This document shows positions 1 to 3,398 of a stretch of DNA of 6,635 bases, one piece after another (position 1 is the first letter of the stretch; every line of letters starts with the position of its first letter). The notes beneath the pieces are model-generated. The model was not told the origin of the DNA. It saw only the letters and a program-made list of their open reading frames with translations, and made no database searches. This DNA is from CAUJGQ01 sp038325665 (lineage in GTDB: Bacteria; Chloroflexota; Dehalococcoidia; CAUJGQ01). Made by a program: the position numbers and the translations under genes. The DNA is taken from NCBI GenBank assembly GCA_038325665.1, contig JBBQJF010000299.1:1-6635 (forward strand), in the 5' to 3' direction.

Positions 1-97
1 CCGCCGGCAACGGATGCCGGCGACCACGGCCCGATCGCGGATCGGGCACCGTGGCAAAGGCGTCCACCAAACTGCGGCCCATCGTGATCGCATCCAT
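1..97 (-). CDS. ISAs1-family transposase, N-terminal fragment (runs off left edge)
   Basis: The minus strand from the ATG at 97 encodes 32 residues to the window edge without a stop. They include FATVPDPRSGRGRRHPLPA at residues 14-32. The pattern of a hydrophobic stretch, then DPR, a basic GRGRR stretch and H/Y-PL is the hallmark of the N-terminal DDE_Tnp_1-associated domain of ISAs1-type transposases, which precedes the DDE catalytic domain. The catalytic part lies outside the window, so I cannot say whether the gene is intact. A second in-frame ATG at 82 and a GTG at 115 are alternative starts; none has a strong Shine-Dalgarno sequence. The protein would cut and join the ends of its own insertion sequence. 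The family call rests on a short but characteristic motif. Confidence 0.72.
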   Translation of the reverse strand, partial: MDAITMGRSLVDAFATVPDPRSGRGRRHPLPA

Positions 98-155
98 CGC
101 GCTATTCTGCCACACCTCGCCGATAATCGAAAGACCCTTCACGGAAGTGACGGCC
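1..155. mobile_element. Probable end of an ISAs1-type insertion sequence (boundary approximate)
   Basis: The transposase reads leftwards from 97, so the element's upstream end must lie between its start and the neighbouring nucleotidyltransferase stop codon at 166-168. The 98-165 stretch is noncoding and contains a short palindrome, CTTC-ACG-GAAG, at 137-147. I place the boundary near 155 only because this is the space available. The opposite end and any target duplication are outside the window, so the terminal repeat cannot be confirmed. Confidence 0.35.
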
Positions 156-165
156 CTCCGCCTCG

Positions 166-687
166 CTAGACCAGCCGCGCCAGGATCTCCGCCGGGACGC
201 GGTCGCGCAGATGGGGGAACGATTCAAGCAGCCGGGCGATGTCGGCCAGGTCCTTCTGGCGCTTGCTCGGGCGACGCGTGGTGTCCATCGCTGCCCACAC
301 CTTGCCTTGCAGCAGATCGGCCACGTCAGCGACGGGCAAGGTCAGCCCCAAGACGTCTCGTGGCGTTGCCCGGTCCACGAATGAGGTATAGCGGGGATCG
401 GTCTGAATCTGGACGCGGAGATCAGAACCCGCCAACGATACCTTGAGGCTATGCGCGAACCGTTCGACATGGAACGCCGAGCGCATCGCGGTTTCGAGGC
501 GTGGGATCTGGTCCACCGCCACGACGACATCCAGATCCAGGCTGACGACCGGCTCGGCATAGGCATTGACCGCCTGCCCGCCGATGACGCAGTATCGGAT
601 GTGGTGGTCCGCGAGCAGCGCGATCACGCGGTCGAGAAAATCAACCCTATCGTCCAACACCGTTTTCCAGAAGGCTAATGCGCGCAT
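166..687 (-). CDS. Nucleotidyltransferase-fold protein (173 aa)
   Basis: The 173-residue protein matches the minimal nucleotidyltransferase fold: IGGQAV at 35-40 is followed by SLDLDVVV at 49-56, giving the hG(G/S)...DhD pattern in which D51 and D53 would bind metal. A C-terminal RRPSKRQKDLADIARLL segment (138-154) is typical of the AbiEii-like/hypothetical nucleotidyltransferase group. The usual third acidic residue is not obvious: the strand around 90-97 reads LRVQIQTD, with only D97 available, so catalysis is uncertain. Some relatives are toxins that modify tRNA, others have unknown targets. No HEPN-type (RX4-6H) partner is visible beside it. The start is the ATG at 687, with no strong Shine-Dalgarno sequence. 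A weak -10-like TACGAT lies at 720-725 on the same strand. It sits 93 bases downstream of the 117-residue gene and may be its own unit. Fold confident, function unknown. Confidence 0.85.
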   Translation of the reverse strand: MRALAFWKTVLDDRVDFLDRVIALLADHHIRYCVIGGQAVNAYAEPVVSLDLDVVVAVDQIPRLETAMRSAFHVERFAHSLKVSLAGSDLRVQIQTDPRYTSFVDRATPRDVLGLTLPVADVADLLQGKVWAAMDTTRRPSKRQKDLADIARLLESFPHLRDRVPAEILARLV

Positions 688-780
688 CGGTAGGCTCGCG
701 ACGGCCGAATCACGCGCCCATCGTAGCAGAGCGCGAGGTGGCAGCGGCGCGACATATGCACCGGTCCTGGTCCGTGTCGC

Positions 781-1134
781 TCAACCCTCCAATACGGCGA
801 GCGATGCGAGTGCCTCGGCGAGCGCCTCGGGGACCGATAACAGGTCGCCCGCGCGCAGAGACTGGGGCAGGACATCGACATAGGCATCGACCAAGGCACT
901 CGCGATGCGGATCGCCGTGGTGAATTCGTGGATCGCCTCGGGGTCCGCGGATTCCGGAACCGTGAGCACCGCGTCCTGGAAGGCGGCGCGCACCGCCGTT
1001 GGGTCGGGCGGGGGCGGATCGCCGCGATAGGGGCGGAGGATATAGAGGTAGAAGCGGCCCCAGGCGTGGTTGCCGGCATCGAATGCGGCGATCGCCTCGA
1101 CAAGGTCATCGGGCAGTTCACTTCCGCCTTTCAC
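781..1134 (-). CDS. Hypothetical protein (117 aa), translationally coupled
   Basis: I do not recognise this protein. It is 117 residues, starts with GTG at 1134 and stops with TGA at 781-783. The start overlaps the stop of the oxidase-like gene as GTGA, a typical sign of translational coupling, and supports both the start and membership of the same operon. The sequence is acidic and probably mostly helical, with an aromatic stretch NHAWGRFYLYILRPYRG at about 22-38, a proline run PPPPDP after it, and an Ala/Leu-rich C terminus (PEALAEALASLAVLEG). There is no signal peptide, membrane segment, cysteine or obvious metal or nucleotide motif. A competing minus-strand frame at 675-1121 is Arg/Ser/Pro-rich and looks like a shadow. 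Probably a small cytoplasmic protein expressed with the hydrolase and the flavin-fold protein. Confidence 0.7.
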   Translation of the reverse strand: MKGGSELPDDLVEAIAAFDAGNHAWGRFYLYILRPYRGDPPPPDPTAVRAAFQDAVLTVPESADPEAIHEFTTAIRIASALVDAYVDVLPQSLRAGDLLSVPEALAEALASLAVLEG

Positions 1135-1570
1135 GGCCGCCCCCAGCGCCGGCGTACCGGCTGACCCTGCTCGTACACGGTGGACAGCACCCCCTCGACA
1201 TCAAACTCAAACAAGACATACCGGTCCGCGATTGCATAGGTCGCTGCTTGTACGGCGATCGTGCGTGTCGCCGGGTTTGCCACCGGCGTGGCGTGCCCGC
1301 GCACGATGAACTCACCGCCGGAGCCATCCGGCTCGATCCCGGCCGAGTGCAAAGCATAGCGACCGTCGCGCCGCAGGTCGCTCCCCTTGGGCGAGTCCGG
1401 TTCCATGAAGATGAATAGATACCCCCGCCGATGATCGGCGTGACGGGATGCACGCGAGGCGAACCATCGCGCCGCACCGTGGCGAGGTACGCGACGCCGC
1501 AACCAAACCGGTCAGCCCCGATACCGGCCAGGTCCGGTTCCTGCTGCGCGAACTCGGCCCACGCTGCCAT
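1131..1570 (-). pseudogene. Pyridoxamine 5'-phosphate oxidase-like (flavin/F420 split-barrel) protein, frameshifted
   Basis: Two minus-strand frames together form one PPOX-family protein. The N-terminal part, from the ATG at 1570, reads MAAWAEFAQQEP... then YLATVRRDGSPRVHPVTPII to about 1421. The C-terminal part continues in another frame with YLFIFMEPDSPKGSDLRRDG and RYALHS, and ends near VLSTVYEQGQPVRRRW at the stop 1131-1133. The switch falls in a run of five C (plus strand 1422-1426); one extra base would give a continuous 146-residue protein, a usual length for this family of FMN- or F420-binding split-barrel proteins. The RDG(S/T)PRVHPV and SPKGxDLRRDGRYALHS motifs are characteristic of the group. 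Unrepaired, the first frame stays open to 1118-1120, giving an altered 150-residue product. AGGAGG six bases before 1570 fixes the start. It follows the hydrolase gene by 59 bases. Either a true pseudogene or a homopolymer sequencing error. Confidence 0.82.
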
Positions 1571-1576
1571 TGAGTG

Positions 1577-1582
1577 CCTCCT
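1577..1582 (-). promoter_or_regulatory. Ribosome binding site deciding the oxidase-like gene start
   Basis: On the minus strand AGGAGG lies six bases before the ATG at 1570. This is the best Shine-Dalgarno sequence in the window. It selects MAAWAEF as the true N terminus over the upstream in-frame start at 1633, which would add an Arg-rich extension. Confidence 0.8.
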
Positions 1583-1629
1583 CGCGCGCCGTCTCGGTTG
1601 CCGTGACCTTGCGACGCGCGGGCCGCCAC

Positions 1630-2580
1630 TCACCGCGCTCCGGTCAGAAAGCGCCGCGGCGCCTCAACGGTCATCTGTCGGATCTGCTCGTCGGTGACGC
1701 CATCCGCGCGCAGACCGGGAATGGCGGTGTTGGTCACGAACAGGTAGCGGGTCGGATGCGTATCCGGGTCGGGGTCGTTGCTGATCCCGTGGATTACCGG
1801 CCGCACGCCGTAGTCGTGGCCGAGCATCAGTCGCGACGCGTACCCGCGGTCGACCAGCGCCTTGACCGTCGCGTTACGCTGCCGCCAGTCGGGCCGCCCC
1901 TCGCGACCGGGGTAGCGGTCCATCGACAGGTAGCAGCCCGAGGCGAGCAGACTCTCCAGGTAGGCGACATCGGCGGTGTCGGCGCTATGGCCGATGCAGA
2001 CGAGATGCATCGGCACACCTTCTTCCTTGAAGATCTCCACCTGCCGCCGCCCAACCTCCAACGGCGCCCAGTGGTGGGACGAGATCGGCACGCCGGTGGC
2101 CTTACACGCCCGCGCCGCCCCGCGCAACACGCGCTCGCCGGCGTCGGTCACTCCTTCGGCGTCGTTGGCGACCTTGATCGCTCCTGGCTTGATACCGGTG
2201 CTGCCGATGCCGTGCTCGATCTCGTGGATGAACACCGAGGCAATGAAGTCGGGGTCGGCGTCCCAGAACAGGCGAGGGATGTCGCGCCAGATGCCGGTGG
2301 CGACGACGATATTCACACCACTGTCGCGCGACACCCGCGCGAACAGTTCGACATCGCGGCCGAGGTCGATCGTCGAGAGGTCGATGATCGTATCGACGCC
2401 GCCGGCCTTCGCCTCGGCCAGGTGGCGGGTGGCCTTCTCGCGCGTCGCCTCCCAATCGAACAGGAACGGAAACGCCTCGCGCAGCCCGGAGCCGTACACG
2501 ACCGTCACATGCTCGTGGCTGAGCGTGAACCCGAGCGACTCCTCGGGAACGGGGCCGGTCGCCGTCTGCACCATCGCCAT
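1630..2580 (-). CDS. Phosphotriesterase-related protein (amidohydrolase-superfamily hydrolase, 316 aa)
   Basis: This is a (beta/alpha)8 metal-dependent hydrolase of the phosphotriesterase/phosphotriesterase-like lactonase family, and its 316 residues match the usual length. The binuclear metal ligands are all present: SHEH gives H22 and H24; GAIKVAND gives K136, the lysine that is carboxylated in the family; SSHH gives H169; IGHSADTAD gives H198; and LGHDYG gives D256. The enzyme is therefore likely active, cytoplasmic, and acting on lactones, esters or organophosphates; the true substrate cannot be read from sequence. The start is the ATG at 2580 (MAMVQTATGPVP), chosen because AAAGGAG lies eight bases upstream. 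A longer in-frame start at 2655 would read through repeat DNA and is rejected. It is the first gene of a probable three-gene unit with the oxidase-like and 117-residue genes. Confidence 0.93.
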   Translation of the reverse strand: MAMVQTATGPVPEESLGFTLSHEHVTVVYGSGLREAFPFLFDWEATREKATRHLAEAKAGGVDTIIDLSTIDLGRDVELFARVSRDSGVNIVVATGIWRDIPRLFWDADPDFIASVFIHEIEHGIGSTGIKPGAIKVANDAEGVTDAGERVLRGAARACKATGVPISSHHWAPLEVGRRQVEIFKEEGVPMHLVCIGHSADTADVAYLESLLASGCYLSMDRYPGREGRPDWRQRNATVKALVDRGYASRLMLGHDYGVRPVIHGISNDPDPDTHPTRYLFVTNTAIPGLRADGVTDEQIRQMTVEAPRRFLTGAR

Positions 2581-2588
2581 GTCGCTGT

Positions 2589-2595
2589 CTCCTTT
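2589..2595 (-). promoter_or_regulatory. Ribosome binding site of the phosphotriesterase-like gene
   Basis: AAAGGAG on the minus strand sits eight bases before the ATG at 2580. It decides the start in favour of MAMVQTATG and against an upstream in-frame start at 2655 that lies within the palindromic repeat. Confidence 0.75.
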
Positions 2596-2613
2596 GAGCT
2601 GCCTAAACCACCT

Positions 2614-2643
2614 GGCCCACCTAACCCTCGGCTCACCTAACCC
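2614..2643. repeat. Two-copy direct repeat GGCYCACCTAACCC, period 16
   Basis: GGCCCACCTAACCC (2614-2627) and GGCTCACCTAACCC (2630-2643) differ at one base and are spaced exactly 16 bases apart. They lie 34-63 bases upstream of the phosphotriesterase-like start, in its leader, and the second copy forms the left edge of the palindromic element. It may be a duplicated element end or a protein-binding site; the sequence does not decide. Confidence 0.6.
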
Positions 2644-2665
2644 CCTTCCCTGCACGGGAAGGGGG
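2641..2665. repeat. Perfect hairpin, 10-bp arms (left palindrome)
   Basis: CCCCCTTCCC at 2641-2650 and GGGAAGGGGG at 2656-2665 are perfectly complementary around the five-base loop TGCAC. No T-run follows on either strand, so it is not a standard intrinsic terminator, though the stem could stall transcription or protect RNA ends. Confidence 0.75.
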
Positions 2666-2681
2666 AGTACCTACCCCCCGG

Positions 2682-2727
2682 CCCCCTTCCTCCCGGCACG
2701 CCGAGACAGGCATGCGAGGGAAGGGGG
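2682..2727. repeat. Imperfect palindrome with long loop (middle palindrome)
   Basis: The left arm CCCCCTTCCTC (from 2682) pairs with GAGGGAAGGGGG (ending 2727), with a one-base bulge. The interior of about 25 bases includes CGGCACGCCGAG and GGCATGC, which may fold further. It is a diverged, expanded copy of the same stem seen at 2641-2665 and 2844-2868. Confidence 0.55.
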
Positions 2728-2843
2728 AGCGCCGGGTGATGGGATGGTGATCGCTGCAAGGGCATGAGCAACACCTGTCGAATTGGGAAACCCGTGCGGT
2801 TGCCCTGCCTGGCGATACTCCTCGGAACCCCCTCGCTCACTCT

Positions 2844-2868
2844 CCCCCTTCCCGTGCCGGGAAGGGGG
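2844..2868. repeat. Perfect hairpin, 11-bp arms (right palindrome)
   Basis: CCCCCTTCCCG (2844-2854) pairs with CGGGAAGGGGG (2858-2868) around a three-base TGC loop. It lies 35 bases beyond the biotin-carrier stop codon, so that gene's transcript would end in or pass through it. There is no U-tract on the minus-strand side, so terminator function is unproven. Confidence 0.75.
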
Positions 2869-2903
2869 CCGGGGGGTTAGGTGAACGCGCGGCGCCGGCG
2901 GGC

Positions 2904-3116
2904 TCAATCCATCGTCACGAGCAGGTCATTCTCCTGTACGGTGTCGCCGGCGCTGACGTGAACGCTCTGGACCGTGCCCGCCGCCGGAGCGGCCACGGGG
3001 ATCTCCATCTTCATCGATTCGAGAATGAGCAACTCATCCTCTTCGGCCACGGTGGCGCCTGCCTCGACCAGCACCTCGAGCACCTTGCCCACCATCGGGG
3101 CGCGTACCTCGGTCAT
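2904..3116 (-). CDS. Biotin/lipoyl attachment protein, small biotin carboxyl carrier (70 aa)
   Basis: The whole 70-residue protein is one biotinyl-domain barrel. It starts MTEVRAPMVGKV, carries ESMKMEIPV with K36 as the predicted biotinylated lysine between two methionines, and ends SAGDTVQENDLLVTMD, the mirror-image half of the fold. It would carry carboxybiotin between a biotin carboxylase and a carboxyltransferase, as in acetyl-/propionyl-CoA carboxylases. It lacks the N-terminal extension of AccB-type proteins and resembles the stand-alone ~70-residue carriers known from several phyla. No carboxylase gene is adjacent: upstream is a divergent regulator and downstream is repeat DNA, so its partners must be elsewhere. 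The ATG at 3116 has GGGAG ten bases upstream; a GTG at 3122 and an ATG at 3152 are alternatives. A weak -10-like TATGCT lies at 3148-3153 with no good -35. Confidence 0.93.
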   Translation of the reverse strand: MTEVRAPMVGKVLEVLVEAGATVAEEDELLILESMKMEIPVAAPAAGTVQSVHVSAGDTVQENDLLVTMD

Positions 3117-3122
3117 GCTCAC

Positions 3123-3142
3123 GATTCTCCCACAGATTCTCC
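3123..3142. repeat. Short direct repeat GATTCTCC, period 12, in the biotin-carrier leader
   Basis: GATTCTCC occurs at 3123-3130 and again at 3135-3142, separated by CACA. On the minus strand this gives two GGAGAATC copies just before the biotin-carrier start, and the nearer one supplies part of its ribosome binding site. It may be chance or a small tandem duplication. Confidence 0.4.
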
Positions 3143-3350
3143 GCGTGAGCATACCGGACGGCGGCAGTAGGGAGTAGCGTGGCGGCGCCGTCTCACGAAG
3201 CGCCTCCCACCGCACATCGCCGAGCGGGTTCGCCACCGCGAGACGCTTCGAATGGTTGTTGTGGCGTACGGCGCAATAAGCCATCCGTGTGCCATGGACT
3301 GTCCGACGCGATGATTGCGCCGGCCGGCGGCCGATGGGCGGCGGGCGATG

Positions 3351-3356
3351 TATACT
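3351..3356 (+). promoter_or_regulatory. -10-like box TATACT upstream of the LuxR-type regulator
   Basis: TATACT, preceded directly by TG, stands out in very GC-rich DNA 43 bases before the GTG at 3399. No recognisable -35 is present at 16-18 bases upstream. If used, transcription would start near 3363, which rules out the in-frame starts at 3315 and 3348. The rest of the 3117-3398 divergent gap shows no gene. Confidence 0.4.
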
Positions 3357-3387
3357 AGCCCCGAATGTGCGCATTTCGGATACTCGC

Positions 3388-3392
3388 GAGGG
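3388..3392 (+). promoter_or_regulatory. Ribosome binding site choosing the GTG start of the regulator
   Basis: GAGGG lies six bases before the GTG at 3399. The upstream in-frame candidates (TTG 3315, ATG 3348) lack such a site. Nearby GTG codons at 3402 and 3408 remain possible. Confidence 0.5.
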
Positions 3393-3398
3393 ACTATT

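Larger units (their letters stand above)
2633..2884. repeat. MITE-like palindromic element with terminal inverted repeats
   Basis: The 252-bp stretch begins TCACCTAACCCCC (2633-2645) and ends with its perfect reverse complement GGGGGTTAGGTGA (2872-2884). A longer inner inverted repeat pairs 2669-2690 with 2860-2882: 22 of 23 positions agree, with a single A missing on the left, and pairing continues through CCGGCAC with a small gap. Three CCCCCTTCC hairpins lie inside. The middle, about 2728-2840, shows no convincing gene. No target-site duplication is evident next to either end. This looks like a non-autonomous mobile or dispersed palindromic repeat. It fills most of the 2581-2903 gap between the biotin-carrier and hydrolase genes, and no other feature is visible there apart from the leader and direct repeat. 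Confidence 0.65.

Noticed and set aside
675..1121. 148-codon minus-strand frame overlapping the 117-residue gene
   Set aside because: The sequence is Arg/Ser/Pro-rich with no fold-like pattern and conflicts with the GTGA-coupled frame, which has balanced composition.
781..1134. HEPN-type antitoxin partner for the nucleotidyltransferase
   Set aside because: The 117-residue protein has no RX4-6H motif and is coupled to the oxidase-like gene rather than to the nucleotidyltransferase.
1570..2640. 356-codon plus-strand open frame opposite the phosphotriesterase-like gene
   Set aside because: It is antisense to a gene with all catalytic ligands present, and its composition (many R, H, V, D from complementary codons) shows no recognisable domain.
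2641..2868. CRISPR array
   Set aside because: The repeated units are palindromic C-rich stems with unequal, non-spacer-like intervals and only three copies; no cas gene is nearby.
2844..2868. Rho-independent terminator of the biotin-carrier gene
   Set aside because: The stem is strong, but no T-run follows it on the minus strand; the same stem recurs as part of the repeat element.
3190..3250. Inverted pair CGAAGCG/CGCTTCG (3196-3202 and 3244-3250) as an operator
   Set aside because: The arms are only seven bases, 41 bases apart, in GC-rich DNA where such pairs occur by chance, and the flanking GTCTC/GAGAC are in the wrong order to extend it.
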